Positions 1 through 9,999 of a DNA stretch of 64,000 bases are shown one piece after another. The translations under genes were made by a program, and so were the position numbers. The stretch's first letter is position 1; each line of letters starts with the position of its first letter. The DNA comes from Pontimonas sp. (GTDB lineage: Bacteria; Actinomycetota; Actinomycetes; Actinomycetales; Microbacteriaceae): NCBI GenBank assembly GCA_028096805.1, contig JAOHDU010000002.1:1-64000 (forward strand), written 5' to 3'. The notes under the pieces were generated by a model. That model was not told the DNA's origin and did no database searches. It saw only the letters and a program-made list of their open reading frames with translations.

Positions 1-11
1 CCCGCCTTCTC

Positions 12-575
12 GTGCAAGAGAACATTCATGACGATGTTCTCCACCGTCTGCAACGGCGGCTGCAGACGCTGCGGTTGGGCGATCCTCTGGATAAAAACAC
101 GGACATTGGTGCCGTTAACTCACAGGCCCAGCTCGAGCGCATCTCTGCACTTGTCGATGCCGGCGAAGCGGAGGGAGCCACGCGATGGAGCTCAGACTGT
201 GTGTTGCCGGACAAGGGTTTCTGGTTCCAACCCACGGTGTTCACGAATGTGCACACCAGCCATCGTGTTGCGCAAGAGGAAATCTTTGGCCCTGTTCTCT
301 CCGTGATGACGTTCCGAACCCCCGAAGAGGCTATTGCGAAAGCAAATAACACTCCGTATGGCCTGAGTGCTGGTATCTGGACGGAAAAAGCGTCGCGGAT
401 GCTGGCGATGGCAAACGCGCTGCGCGCGGGTGTCATCTGGGCGAACACGTTCAACAAGTTTGATCCGGCAAGCCCATTCGGTGGGTATCAAGAGTCCGGT
501 TACGGTCGCGAAGGTGGGCGTCACGGGTTGGCTGCTTATCTCGAGGCCAGTGACCAGAAAGCAGGAGGCCGATGA
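12..575 (+). CDS. Aldehyde dehydrogenase family protein, C-terminal part (gene begins upstream of the window)
   Basis: ORF with ALDH C-terminal motifs: EEIFGPVLSVMTF, NNTPYGLSAGIWT, FGGYQESGYGREGG. Confidence 0.9.
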   Translation: MQENIHDDVLHRLQRRLQTLRLGDPLDKNTDIGAVNSQAQLERISALVDAGEAEGATRWSSDCVLPDKGFWFQPTVFTNVHTSHRVAQEEIFGPVLSVMTFRTPEEAIAKANNTPYGLSAGIWTEKASRMLAMANALRAGVIWANTFNKFDPASPFGGYQESGYGREGGRHGLAAYLEASDQKAGGR

Positions 576-1438
576 TGTCGCGTCTAACCGTTCCTAAGAC
601 CTACAAACTCTTTATCGGAGGAAAGTTCCCCCGTTCGGAGAGTGGCCACACCTTCGAGGTCTCCACCCCCAAAGGGGAGTTCCTCGCCAATGCTGCAGCT
701 GCCAGTCGCAAAGATGCTCGCGATGCAGTGGTCGCTGCGAGGGGCGCGTTTCCTGGATGGTCCGGCGCGACGGCCTACAACCGAGGCCAGGTGCTCTACC
801 GAGTTGCCGAGGTACTCGAGGGTCGTGCGGAGCAATTCGTGGAGGAAATTCGTCAGAGCGAAGGTGTCAGCGCCCGCGCCGCGCGCACCCAGGTGGAGAA
901 CTCCATCGACACCTGGGTTTGGTACGCGGGTTTCGCCGACAAATACGCACAAGTTGCCGGTAACGGCAACCCGGTCTCTGGCCCCTACTTCAACTTATCC
1001 ACGCCAGACCCCATGGGGGTGGTTGTCGCCTTGTGCCCCCAGGGCTCTAGTGGCCAGAGCCTTCTGGGGCTCAGCGCAAGTGTTGCCCCGATTGTCGCTA
1101 GTGGAAACACCGTGGTCGTCGTGTCCCACGCCTCTCAACCCTTGTCGGCAATTAGCGCCGCGGAAGTCTTCGCCACCAGCGATGTTCCCGGTGGCGTCAT
1201 CAACGTTTTGACGGGCAACCCGGCGGGCATCATGCCGTGGATGGCTTCCCACGCTGATGTCAACGGGCTTGACTTGGCAGGTGCCGACCAGGAATCCGCG
1301 CTGGAGTGGGAAAAAGCGGCCGCGCAGACACTCAAGCGTGTCCAGGGCCCTAGCAACGGGATTCCCGCATCGAGCCTGCATCGCATCACGGCTTTCGTCG
1401 AGACCAAAACGGTCTGGCACACCCAGGCACTGGGCTAG
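572..1438 (+). CDS. Truncated/degenerate aldehyde dehydrogenase family protein (N-terminal ALDH half only)
   Basis: ALDH N-terminal pattern (FIGGKFPRSESGHTFEVSTPKGE, DPMGVVVALCPQGSSGQSLLGL, GNTVVVV); 288 aa, ends without the catalytic Cys region; 4-bp overlap with the upstream ALDH. Confidence 0.75.
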   Translation: MMSRLTVPKTYKLFIGGKFPRSESGHTFEVSTPKGEFLANAAAASRKDARDAVVAARGAFPGWSGATAYNRGQVLYRVAEVLEGRAEQFVEEIRQSEGVSARAARTQVENSIDTWVWYAGFADKYAQVAGNGNPVSGPYFNLSTPDPMGVVVALCPQGSSGQSLLGLSASVAPIVASGNTVVVVSHASQPLSAISAAEVFATSDVPGGVINVLTGNPAGIMPWMASHADVNGLDLAGADQESALEWEKAAAQTLKRVQGPSNGIPASSLHRITAFVETKTVWHTQALG

Positions 1439-1447
1439 GGATTTCGA

Positions 1448-2323
1448 TTGGTTTCCGGTATCGCGCTAGTCGATAAACCGCACGGGATCTCTTCCCACAC
1501 GGTGGTCGCGCAGGCCAGGCGAGCTCTGGGCACGAAAAAAGTCGGGCACGCCGGTACTCTCGACCCCGCGGCGACCGGTTTGTTGGTTTTAGGTGTCGGC
1601 CCGGGAACGCGGCTGCTGACGTTTGTGGTCGGAGCGGATAAGTCCTACTGGGCCACCATGCGCCTGGGGTATGGGACGACGACCGATGACGCCGAGGGGG
1701 AGGCCCTCGTGCCAACCGGGAATATCGAGGCAGTATCGGAAGAATCGGTTCGCGCGGCAGCCAAAGCGCTAGTGGGAGAGATCGACCAGGTTCCTTCGAC
1801 GTACAGTGCCATCAAGGTTGATGGGAAGCGCGCCTACGACCTTGCCCGGTCCGGGCAGGACGTTGAGCTCACCTCGCGCCGCGTCACCATTCACGCTCTC
1901 GACATTGACGAGGTCACGCGAGGTGAGGGTGTTGTGGATGTCACCATGCGCGTCGAGTGCTCGTCGGGCACGTACATCCGTGCGATCGCCCGGGATATTG
2001 GTTCCGCTCTTGGAGTAGGAGGGCATCTCACCGCGCTTCGCCGCGATGTCGTGGGGCCTTTTCTGGTCGAGGACGCCGTGTCCGCGGAAGACCTGACCGA
2101 ATCACACCTGCTCGATTTGGCCGCGGTAGCGCAGCAGATCCTGCCGAGCATCGAGCTGGGAGCGGCTGATACCGAGCATGTGCGGCACGGCCGAGCCGTC
2201 GACACCGCTTCGTGGCCCGCGGACACCCCGGTGGCCGCACTGTCGGCCTCCACCGGCGAGCTCGTAGCGGTTGTTCAGGCGAGCGCCGGCAAGAGCCGTA
2301 TCCTGATGGGCGTAGCTGGCTAA
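1448..2323 (+). CDS. truB: tRNA pseudouridine(55) synthase TruB
   Basis: GIALVDKPHGISSHTVV, KVGHAGTLDPAATGLLVLGVG, YSAIKVDGKRAYDLAR motifs; TTG start. Confidence 0.95.
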   Translation: MVSGIALVDKPHGISSHTVVAQARRALGTKKVGHAGTLDPAATGLLVLGVGPGTRLLTFVVGADKSYWATMRLGYGTTTDDAEGEALVPTGNIEAVSEESVRAAAKALVGEIDQVPSTYSAIKVDGKRAYDLARSGQDVELTSRRVTIHALDIDEVTRGEGVVDVTMRVECSSGTYIRAIARDIGSALGVGGHLTALRRDVVGPFLVEDAVSAEDLTESHLLDLAAVAQQILPSIELGAADTEHVRHGRAVDTASWPADTPVAALSASTGELVAVVQASAGKSRILMGVAG

Positions 2324-2338
2324 ACAGGAGGACGCGGC

Positions 2339-2707
2339 GTGATCGAGTGGTTCGCGTGGGTTCAGGTCGGTGTTGCCGGGGTAGCGGCGCTCAGCGCCGT
2401 GGCGTTTGCCCTCCTGCAGCGCACGCCGAATGATTACACACTCGGCCCTGTTGCGCTGGTCCTTGTGCTTTTGGTGATCCAAATGGGAATCGCTGCCTTT
2501 GCGCCGGCTGCGGGGAACTCTCCGACGGGGTCGCTCTTGGAGTGGTGGATGTATGCCATCACGGCTCTCGTGATGATTCCGGCGGCCATGGTGTGGGCAT
2601 TGGTCGAGCGCTCCATCATGTCCAACGTTGTTCTTGGTCTCCTCGCTGCGTCCGTCGCGGTGATGCTCACCCGTATGCACACCATTTGGTTTATCAATAG
2701 TGCCTAG
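2339..2707 (+). CDS. Small hypothetical integral membrane protein
   Basis: 122 aa ORF with about four hydrophobic helices, in series between truB and hemW; GTG start. Confidence 0.7.
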   Translation: MIEWFAWVQVGVAGVAALSAVAFALLQRTPNDYTLGPVALVLVLLVIQMGIAAFAPAAGNSPTGSLLEWWMYAITALVMIPAAMVWALVERSIMSNVVLGLLAASVAVMLTRMHTIWFINSA

Positions 2708-3920
2708 CCCCCTCCCCATTGCGGAGGTAGCGCCCGAGCACGGGCGTCTACCCGACACTGTCGCCGACGGTGCTGACCAGCGTGCCTTGGGCCTCTACGT
2801 GCACGTGCCTTTTTGTGAAGTTCGCTGTGGGTATTGCGACTTCAATACGTATACCGCGGACGAGGTTCGCGGGGTGTCCCGTGATTCCTACCCCAGCCAG
2901 GCAATGGCAGAAATGGAGCTTGCCTCGGGGATCATGCGAGACGCGGGGCTTCCTCCACGCCCGCTGCAGACCATTTTCTTCGGGGGTGGAACGCCGACCC
3001 TCTTGGGCCCGGAACCGCTGCTGGCCATGCTGGAGCGAGCCAGGACCACCTTTGGTGTTGCCCCCGAGGCGGAGATCACGGTCGAGGCCAACCCGGACAG
3101 TGTGAGCGCAGACGATCTCCGAGCCTTGGCTCGAGGGGGCGTGACGCGGGTGTCCTTTGGCGTGCAGTCGGCTGATCCCGATGTTTTGGCGGTCTTGGAG
3201 AGAACTCACGACCCTGCGCTGGTTCCCGAGGGTGTTGCTGCGGCTAAGGATGCCGGGTTGAAAGTGTCCGTTGATGTCATCTATGGCTCGCCCGGTGAAA
3301 CGGTGCAGCAGTGGGAGTCAACGCTGGAGTATGTCGTCGGACTCGATGTGGAACATGTTTCTGCTTATGCGCTCATCGTCGAGCCCGGAACAGCCCTGGC
3401 TCGCCGCATCGCGCGCGGGGAGCTGGAATCACCCGACGATGATGTTCACGCAGACATGTTTCTCGCCACCGACCGGCGACTGACCGAAGCGGGTTTCGCG
3501 TGGTACGAAACCAGCAACTGGTCCACCGCGCGCGACCGCGAGTCAGCCCACAACTGGTTGTACTGGAATTCGAGCGACTGGTGGGGGATCGGTCCGGGTG
3601 CACACTCCCATATGGGAGGTGTTCGATGGTGGAATGTGAAACATCCGGCGGCCTATGCCGAGCGATTGGCGCAGCGGCGGTCTCCGGCTTTTCACCGCGA
3701 AGTCCTCACACCCTCGGATATCGCGCTGGAGCGCATCCTGCTGGGGCTTCGCACCCGCGAAGGCATCTCGGTCGAGGACGTCGCCCCCGAAAAATCGGCC
3801 GTGTTGGACGATGCGCTCGAGCACGGCCTCCTCGATGCGCAGGCGTTGTCGTTGGGAAGAATCACCTTGACGCAGTCTGGACGCCTGTTGGCTGATCATC
3901 TGGCGGCACGTTTGAGCTGA
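2700..3920 (+). CDS. hemW: Radical SAM heme chaperone HemW / coproporphyrinogen III oxidase-like
   Basis: YVHVPFCEVRCGYCDFNTY radical SAM motif, FFGGGTPTLL, RVSFGVQS. Confidence 0.93.
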   Translation: MPSPLPIAEVAPEHGRLPDTVADGADQRALGLYVHVPFCEVRCGYCDFNTYTADEVRGVSRDSYPSQAMAEMELASGIMRDAGLPPRPLQTIFFGGGTPTLLGPEPLLAMLERARTTFGVAPEAEITVEANPDSVSADDLRALARGGVTRVSFGVQSADPDVLAVLERTHDPALVPEGVAAAKDAGLKVSVDVIYGSPGETVQQWESTLEYVVGLDVEHVSAYALIVEPGTALARRIARGELESPDDDVHADMFLATDRRLTEAGFAWYETSNWSTARDRESAHNWLYWNSSDWWGIGPGAHSHMGGVRWWNVKHPAAYAERLAQRRSPAFHREVLTPSDIALERILLGLRTREGISVEDVAPEKSAVLDDALEHGLLDAQALSLGRITLTQSGRLLADHLAARLS

Positions 3921-3947
3921 GCCGGCTCTCGGGCGCGGTGGCTACAA

Positions 3948-3974
3948 TTAGCAGACTGATACGGAGACTGCTAG
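3948..3974. promoter_or_regulatory. CIRCE-like operator (HrcA box)
   Basis: TTAGCAGAC-N9-GACTGCTAG, 9-bp arms matching at 7 of 9 positions with the canonical CIRCE 9-bp spacer; 15 bp upstream of the hrcA ATG; overlaps the end of a -10-like TACAAT. Confidence 0.7.
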
Positions 3975-3988
3975 CGAGGGGGTGTGTG

Positions 3989-5023
3989 ATGGTCTCACAG
4001 CGTGCTCTCGATGTGCTTCGCGTGATTGTGCAGGACTACGTGGATTCGAAAGAACCCGTTGCGTCGAAAGCCATCGCCGATCGCCACGGCTTTGGGGTGT
4101 CCGCCGCAACCATCCGCAACGATATGGCCCTGCTGGAAGAAGAGGAGCTCATTACCGCTCCGCACACCTCGGCGGGCCGCGTGCCCACCGATAAGGGCTA
4201 CCGGGTCTTTGTGGACCAGCTTGCCGGTGTTCGCCCGCTCTCGAGTGGACAGCGAAACGCCATTGAAGGTTTTCTGCGTGAATCAGCGGACTTGGACGAC
4301 ACCTTGGGGCGCACCGTTCGACTGCTGTCACAGCTCACCAACCAGGTCGCCATTTTGCAGTACCCGACGCTCAGCGTGGCCCTCATCCGACACGTGGAGC
4401 TGTTGCCGATGGGCTCCCATAAGGTCATGACGGTGCTGATTACCGACAGCGGATCAGTAGATCAAAACATCGTTGACTGCACGGATGAAGTCGACGAGGT
4501 CATCGTTGCCGAGTTGCGGGCTCAGCTGAATCAGGCTCTTGTCGGCAAGGCGCTGGCCGACGTTCCAGCGGTCCTCAAAGACATTCCGCAGCGTGTTTCT
4601 CGCGATCGGGTCGCCATGGTGACCGCCGTGGTGGAGGCGCTCTCCCAAGCTGTTGAGGGACACCGCAGCGATCGACTTGTGATGGCGGGAGCTGCCAACC
4701 TGGTGCGGGGTGAGGGGGACTTCTCCAGTAGTGTGTACCCCGTTTTGGAAGCCATCGAAGAGCAGGTCACACTCTTGAAGCTCTTTACCGAGATGCACTG
4801 GGACACCTCGGATGTTCAAGCCCGAATCGGCCGCGAGAATGAAGGCCCACTCTCGGAAGTGGCCATCTTGGCTTCTGTTTACCAGTCGGGCGGGGAAGCG
4901 AACGCGACGCTCGGAGTGGTGGGGCCGACTCGAATGGATTACTCCAACAACATGTCCGCTGTGCGTGCTGTGGCCCGATACCTCTCGAGGCTGCTCGGCG
5001 AAGACGAGAAGGAAAGAGCTTAG
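3989..5023 (+). CDS. hrcA: Heat-inducible transcription repressor HrcA
   Basis: MVSQRALDVLRVIVQDYVDSKEPVASKAIADRHGFGVSAATIRNDMALLEEEELI; internal ATG chosen downstream of the CIRCE-like box. Confidence 0.93.
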   Translation: MVSQRALDVLRVIVQDYVDSKEPVASKAIADRHGFGVSAATIRNDMALLEEEELITAPHTSAGRVPTDKGYRVFVDQLAGVRPLSSGQRNAIEGFLRESADLDDTLGRTVRLLSQLTNQVAILQYPTLSVALIRHVELLPMGSHKVMTVLITDSGSVDQNIVDCTDEVDEVIVAELRAQLNQALVGKALADVPAVLKDIPQRVSRDRVAMVTAVVEALSQAVEGHRSDRLVMAGAANLVRGEGDFSSSVYPVLEAIEEQVTLLKLFTEMHWDTSDVQARIGRENEGPLSEVAILASVYQSGGEANATLGVVGPTRMDYSNNMSAVRAVARYLSRLLGEDEKERA

Positions 5024-5026
5024 ACC

Positions 5027-6121
5027 GTGAGTGTTGATCACTATGAAGTGCTCGGCGTTAGTAGGGATGCCAACGCAGACACCATTAAGAAGTCCTACCG
5101 CAAGCTGGCCCGCGAGTTGCACCCCGATGTGAATCAGGAAGCTGGTGCGGAGGATCGGTTCAAACTCGTCACTCACGCCTACGAAGTGCTCTCTGATCCC
5201 CAGCAGCGGGCTCAGTATGACCGAGGTGGCGATCAAGGCTTTGGCGGGTTTGGCCCGTTTGGTGACATCTTTGAAAACTTCTTCGGCGGAGGAGGCCAAA
5301 GCCAAGGCCCGCGCTCGCGCCGGGAGCGAGGGCAAGACGCTTTGCTGCGGGTGGATGTTGATCTCAAGGACGTTATTTTTGGTGTCAACCAGGACATCGA
5401 GATTGACACTGCCGTTATGTGCGAAACGTGCGAGGGCTCGTGTTCCGCTCCGGGGAGCTCCCCACGGACGTGTGACATTTGCGGCGGTTCTGGTTCTCTC
5501 CAGCGCACCGTGCGATCAGTGCTGGGCAATATGGTGACCCAAAGCCCCTGCGGTAGTTGCCGCGGTTTTGGTGAAGTAATCGATAATCCCTGCCCTACGT
5601 GCGCCGGGCAGGGTCGCGTACGCGCTTCACGCACGCTTTCTGTCGACATTCCCGGCGGTATCGAAACGGGACAGCGCATCCATCTTCCCGGCCAGGGCGA
5701 AGTGGGTCACGGGGGTGGTCCCGCCGGTGACCTCTATCTGGAATTCACCGTGCGCGGAGACTCGGTGTATTCGCGCTCCGGTGATGACATCGTGGCAACC
5801 CTCGAGATGGACATGATCGACGCCATTGAGGGCACCAGCGTGACGTTGGATGCTCTGGATGGCGAGGTGACGGTCACTGTGAAGCCCGGCGCGCAAAGCG
5901 CCGATGTGATTACCGTGAAAAACCGCGGCGTCACCAAGCTTCGCGGGAACGGTCGAGGTGACCTGCGCTTTGGCGTCCACGTGCTCACGCCCTCGAAGCT
6001 TTCCTCGAAGGAATCAGACCTGGTCGCCAAGCTGAGAGAGCTGCGCAAACCGGCAGCTCCTCGTCTTGCCGGAGCCCAACAGGGAATGTTCCACAAGTTC
6101 CGTGACCGACTCTTCGGCTAG
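5027..6121 (+). CDS. dnaJ: Chaperone protein DnaJ
   Basis: J-domain with HPD (ELHPDVN), G/F region, four CxxCxGxG-like zinc motifs. Confidence 0.95.
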   Translation: MSVDHYEVLGVSRDANADTIKKSYRKLARELHPDVNQEAGAEDRFKLVTHAYEVLSDPQQRAQYDRGGDQGFGGFGPFGDIFENFFGGGGQSQGPRSRRERGQDALLRVDVDLKDVIFGVNQDIEIDTAVMCETCEGSCSAPGSSPRTCDICGGSGSLQRTVRSVLGNMVTQSPCGSCRGFGEVIDNPCPTCAGQGRVRASRTLSVDIPGGIETGQRIHLPGQGEVGHGGGPAGDLYLEFTVRGDSVYSRSGDDIVATLEMDMIDAIEGTSVTLDALDGEVTVTVKPGAQSADVITVKNRGVTKLRGNGRGDLRFGVHVLTPSKLSSKESDLVAKLRELRKPAAPRLAGAQQGMFHKFRDRLFG

Positions 6122-6856
6122 ATGGCCCACCTTTATCGCGTGAGCGACAACGCCCCGCTGGTGGTGGGCTCGACCGTGACCCTCGAGGGCGACGAAGCCC
6201 GTCACGCGTCCAGCGTTGCTCGACTCACACCGGGCGAGAGGGTCGCGCTCACCGATGGGCGCGGGCTGATGGCCCAGAGTGTCGTTCAGGAGAGCTCCGC
6301 GCAGCGGGTCACCCTCATCGTGGCCTCCGTGGAGGACGTTGCTCCGCTGACGCCAGAAGTGTGGTTGGTTCAAGCCCTGGCCAAGGGGGACCGGGACGAA
6401 CGAGCGGTCGAGGCGTGCACCGAGCTGGGGGTTGATCGCATCATTCCGTGGCAGGCTGCGCGCAGTGTGGCCCGGTGGTCCGGGGCAAAAATCGAGAAGT
6501 CAGTCGCTCGATGGCAGCGAATTGCGGGGGAGGCAAGCAAACAATCGCTGCGAGCGTGGGTGCCTGGCGTCGAGAAGATGGTGGAGCTGCCGCAGTTAGT
6601 CGAGATGGCGACCCACACCCGAATGGTGTTACTCGAGCCAACCGCCAGCACTGCGCTCCACCAGGCCGTTCCCGCTGGTGAGCAACCCGTCGTGCTTGTG
6701 GTCGGGCCAGAGGGCGGTATCTCCCCGACGGAGCGAGAAGCCCTCGAGAAAGCCGGAGCGACATCGGCCTCGCTGGGGCCCCTGGTGATGAGGACATCCA
6801 CGGCGGGGGTTGCCGCACTGTCCGTGCTCAATCACACGCTGGGGAGATTTGAGTGA
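6122..6856 (+). CDS. rsmE: 16S rRNA (uracil(1498)-N(3))-methyltransferase RsmE
   Basis: Order after dnaJ; VLVVGPEGGISPTEREALEKAGATSASLGPLVMRTSTA motif. Confidence 0.92.
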   Translation: MAHLYRVSDNAPLVVGSTVTLEGDEARHASSVARLTPGERVALTDGRGLMAQSVVQESSAQRVTLIVASVEDVAPLTPEVWLVQALAKGDRDERAVEACTELGVDRIIPWQAARSVARWSGAKIEKSVARWQRIAGEASKQSLRAWVPGVEKMVELPQLVEMATHTRMVLLEPTASTALHQAVPAGEQPVVLVVGPEGGISPTEREALEKAGATSASLGPLVMRTSTAGVAALSVLNHTLGRFE

Positions 6857-6896
6857 AACTTTTTGCCCAGAAACACCGGGCTCTAGACTGGGAGCT

Positions 6897-7250
6897 ATGA
6901 CAGAAGAGGACCGCTCGATCTTTTCGCGCATTATTGACCGCGAGATTCCCGCGCGCATCGTTGCGGAGACAGAGACACTCATCGCTTTCCACGACGTCGC
7001 ACCCCAGGCACCGGTCCATGTGCTGGTGGTCCCGAAAACAGCCGCGTTTACGACGGTCACTGAGTTGGCAGCCGCTGATCCAGGACTGCTGGCGGAGATG
7101 GTGAACATGGCGCAGGCTGTCGCCGATGACGTGGCGGACGGGGACTACCGATTGGTGTTCAATTCCGGAGCCAGCGCGGGCCAAACCGTGTTCCACGTTC
7201 ATGCTCACGTTCTTGCGGGCGCACTTGAAGAAGGAACTCTTGCCGGCTAA
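6897..7250 (+). CDS. HIT family (HinT-like) protein
   Basis: IFSRIIDREIPARIVAET and HVHAHVLAG (HxHxH) motifs; ATG at 6897 preferred. Confidence 0.92.
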   Translation: MTEEDRSIFSRIIDREIPARIVAETETLIAFHDVAPQAPVHVLVVPKTAAFTTVTELAAADPGLLAEMVNMAQAVADDVADGDYRLVFNSGASAGQTVFHVHAHVLAGALEEGTLAG

Positions 7251-8229
7251 ATCTTCCCCTGCGCTCACAACGTTGAGCCTTCAACTGGACGACGTGTCCA
7301 TGGTCGCTGTCCTCGGCGTGAACGACACTGTGCTTGCCCTGCTGGAAAAGCACTTCCCCACCGTGACGATCGCTGTGCGGGGCAACATGGTCTCCGTTAC
7401 CGGTCCCGTCGACGACGCCCAGCGGGCGAAAGACCTTCTGAGCAACCTGGCGCAGGCAGCACGAAGCAACCCGGGGCTTTCCGCCGAAGATATGGTGCGC
7501 GCTGCCCAAGCGGCCGAGGAAGCTCGCATCACTCCGACAAACTTTTTGTCCGAGCCCATTCTTTCCAGCAAAGGCAGGGCACTCCGCCCCAAGACGATGG
7601 GCCAGAAGACCTATGTGGATGCCATTGATCACAACACGGTGGTGTTCGGTATCGGCCCGGCGGGAACCGGAAAGACCTATCTGGCGATGGCCAAAGCGGT
7701 TCAAGCTTTGGAGCGCAAAGAAATCGACCGCATTATCTTGACCAGGCCCGCTGTGGAGGCGGGGGAGCGTTTGGGTTTTCTTCCTGGCACCTTGAGCGAC
7801 AAGATTGATCCGTATCTGCGCCCACTGTTTGATGCGCTCCACGAGATGATGGATCCTGATCTTGTGCCCAAGCTCCTGGAAGCAGGAACGATCGAGGTGG
7901 CGCCGCTTGCCTACATGAGGGGCCGAACACTGAATCGGGCTTTCATCATCCTTGATGAGGCCCAGAACACCTCTCCTGAACAAATGAAAATGTTCCTCAC
8001 CCGACTGGGCTTTGAATCGAAGATGGTCATCACCGGCGACATCACTCAGGTGGATATTCCCGGTGGGAACAGTGGGCTCGCAGTGGTGGGAAAGATTTTG
8101 GAAAATATCGAGGACATCCACTTCCATCATCTTGATTCTCGCGATGTGGTGCGTCACGCCCTGGTGTCAGCGATCGTCGAGGCCTACGCATCCCATGACG
8201 CGCAGCAGGAGCCCTCGCGTGGGCGTTGA
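7240..8229 (+). CDS. PhoH family ATPase
   Basis: Walker A GPAGTGKTYLAMA, RPAVEAGERLGFLPG, IILDEAQNTSPEQMKMFLTRLG; TTG start overlapping the HIT gene. Confidence 0.93.
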   Translation: MPAKSSPALTTLSLQLDDVSMVAVLGVNDTVLALLEKHFPTVTIAVRGNMVSVTGPVDDAQRAKDLLSNLAQAARSNPGLSAEDMVRAAQAAEEARITPTNFLSEPILSSKGRALRPKTMGQKTYVDAIDHNTVVFGIGPAGTGKTYLAMAKAVQALERKEIDRIILTRPAVEAGERLGFLPGTLSDKIDPYLRPLFDALHEMMDPDLVPKLLEAGTIEVAPLAYMRGRTLNRAFIILDEAQNTSPEQMKMFLTRLGFESKMVITGDITQVDIPGGNSGLAVVGKILENIEDIHFHHLDSRDVVRHALVSAIVEAYASHDAQQEPSRGR

Positions 8230-8683
8230 GCTTCGCAACGAATCGGGCGTCGAGGTCGACCACGCCTCCTTGCAGCGAGTGATTGCCTATGGGATGTCCG
8301 CTCTGCGCGTGAACAGCGATGCCGAAGTGGCGATGATTCTTGTCGATGAGGCAGCTATGGAGGAGCTGCACATCGAATGGATGGGTGAATCGGGACCCAC
8401 CGACGTATTGAGTTTCCCTATGGACGAACTGCGTCCCGGTCCCGAAGGGGGCGAGGAATCGCTGGGAATCCTTGGCGACATTGTGCTGTGTCCGACGGTG
8501 GCGGCTGCACAGGCGGAGGGAGCGGGCCATTCCGTGATGGCGGAGCTTCGCATGCTGAGTGTTCACGGTCTCCTGCATCTTTTGGGTTTCGATCACGCGG
8601 AACCAGCGGAGGAAAAAGAAATGTTTGGTCTTCAAGCAGAAATCCTTTCTGCTTTCGACGCCCATGAACAGAGCCCTGTATGA
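8219..8683 (+). CDS. ybeY: Endoribonuclease YbeY (rRNA maturation)
   Basis: SVHGLLHLLGFDHAEPAEEKEMF zinc motif; GTG start at 8219. Confidence 0.93.
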   Translation: MGVELRNESGVEVDHASLQRVIAYGMSALRVNSDAEVAMILVDEAAMEELHIEWMGESGPTDVLSFPMDELRPGPEGGEESLGILGDIVLCPTVAAAQAEGAGHSVMAELRMLSVHGLLHLLGFDHAEPAEEKEMFGLQAEILSAFDAHEQSPV

Positions 8684-9999
8684 GTGTTGTGTTCCTCATC
8701 ACGGCTATCGTCCTGGTTGTTGTAGGCGGCCTGCTCACCGCGATTAGTGCCGCACTGGGGGCGGTAGGTCGAAACGAACTCATTGATCTGGCGGCCACCA
8801 AACGCAAGCCCAAGGCGTTGCACGCTCTGGCTGCGGGAATGCCCGCCCACGAGCGCGCGGTGCGCTTTGTCCGGGTCGTTATCGAGAGCATTGCGGCGGT
8901 ATTGCTCACCTTGGCGGTGTCCTCCTGGTTGGACCAATGGTGGGAAATCTTGCTGGTCACCGGAGTGCTGTTGGTGGGAATTTCCTTCGTGGTCGTCGGG
9001 TCCTCGCCACGCTCGGTGGGGCAGCGCCACGCCACTGCCCTGGTGGGCTTTTTTGCCGGTTTTGTTCGCGCTATCCGCACGGTGGTGGGGCCACTGGCCG
9101 AACTCTTGATTGTCGTGGGAAACATCGTGACACCGGGCTCGGGTGGCGCCGCCGTCTCGCGAAGTGAAGACCAGCTGCGCAACTGGGTTGATGAGGCCGC
9201 CGACCAGGACATGCTGGAAGATGAAGACCGCGAGCTCATTCACTCCATCTTTGAGCTCGGGGACACCATTGTTCGCGAAGTCATGGTCGCCCGAACCGAC
9301 ATGGTGACCGTGGAGGGCACCAGCTCGGTGAATGAGACGATGGACATTTTTTTGGAGACAGGGGTCTCCCGAATTCCTGTTATCGGCAAAGACAGCGACG
9401 ATGTTGTCGGGATCTGCTACCTGCGGGACGTGGCTCGGGTGCAGCACGAAAAGCCTGCGAGTGCCAAAAAGACGGCGATCACGGCTCTCGCGAAGCCCGC
9501 GGTCTTCATCCCTGAGAGCAAGAAAGTCGACGAGACTTTGCGATTCTTGCAGCGGGAGCAAAACCACCTCGCCATGGTGGTCGATGAGTACGGCGGGATT
9601 GCCGGACTGGTCACCATGGAGGACCTCATCGAGGAGCTTGTGGGTGAGATTTCGGACGAATACGACCTGGATGTCAACGAAATCCTTCCGCTGGGTGCGG
9701 ATAGTTACAAGGTGGCAGCGAAGTATTCCCTCGATGACCTTGCGGATCTTTACGACATTGACATTGACGAAGACGACGTGGATACCGTGGGAGGGCTGCT
9801 GACCAAACTCGTTGGTCGCTTACCCGAAGCTGACTCGATGGGAGAAACTGCGGACCTTCGCCTCGTGGCGGAGGCACCGGGCGGCCGGAACCAGCGTGTG
9901 TCGTGGATTCGGGTGTACCCGACCGTCGCGTGGCTCGAGAAGCGAGCGCTTCGTGAAGAGATTGAGCAGGCCAGGACCGGCGAGATTCCGCTGCCATGA
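8680..9999 (+). CDS. Hemolysin-family / CorC-type transporter with CBS domains
   Basis: Hydrophobic N-terminus, VREVMVARTDMVTVEG, MVVDEYGGIAGLVTMEDLIEELVGEI. Confidence 0.92.
   Translation: MSVVFLITAIVLVVVGGLLTAISAALGAVGRNELIDLAATKRKPKALHALAAGMPAHERAVRFVRVVIESIAAVLLTLAVSSWLDQWWEILLVTGVLLVGISFVVVGSSPRSVGQRHATALVGFFAGFVRAIRTVVGPLAELLIVVGNIVTPGSGGAAVSRSEDQLRNWVDEAADQDMLEDEDRELIHSIFELGDTIVREVMVARTDMVTVEGTSSVNETMDIFLETGVSRIPVIGKDSDDVVGICYLRDVARVQHEKPASAKKTAITALAKPAVFIPESKKVDETLRFLQREQNHLAMVVDEYGGIAGLVTMEDLIEELVGEISDEYDLDVNEILPLGADSYKVAAKYSLDDLADLYDIDIDEDDVDTVGGLLTKLVGRLPEADSMGETADLRLVAEAPGGRNQRVSWIRVYPTVAWLEKRALREEIEQARTGEIPLP

Noticed and set aside
4454-5335. 293-aa minus-strand ORF spanning hrcA and dnaJ
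   Set aside because: Overlaps two well-supported genes and has no domain-like sequence.
7159-8157. 332-aa minus-strand ORF opposite phoH
   Set aside because: Antisense shadow ORF in high-GC DNA; no recognizable motif, fully overlaps a strongly supported PhoH CDS.
8632-9567. 311-aa minus-strand ORF opposite the CBS/CorC gene
   Set aside because: Low-complexity His/Arg/Gly/Asp-rich translation typical of antisense frames; the opposite strand encodes a clear CBS-domain protein.
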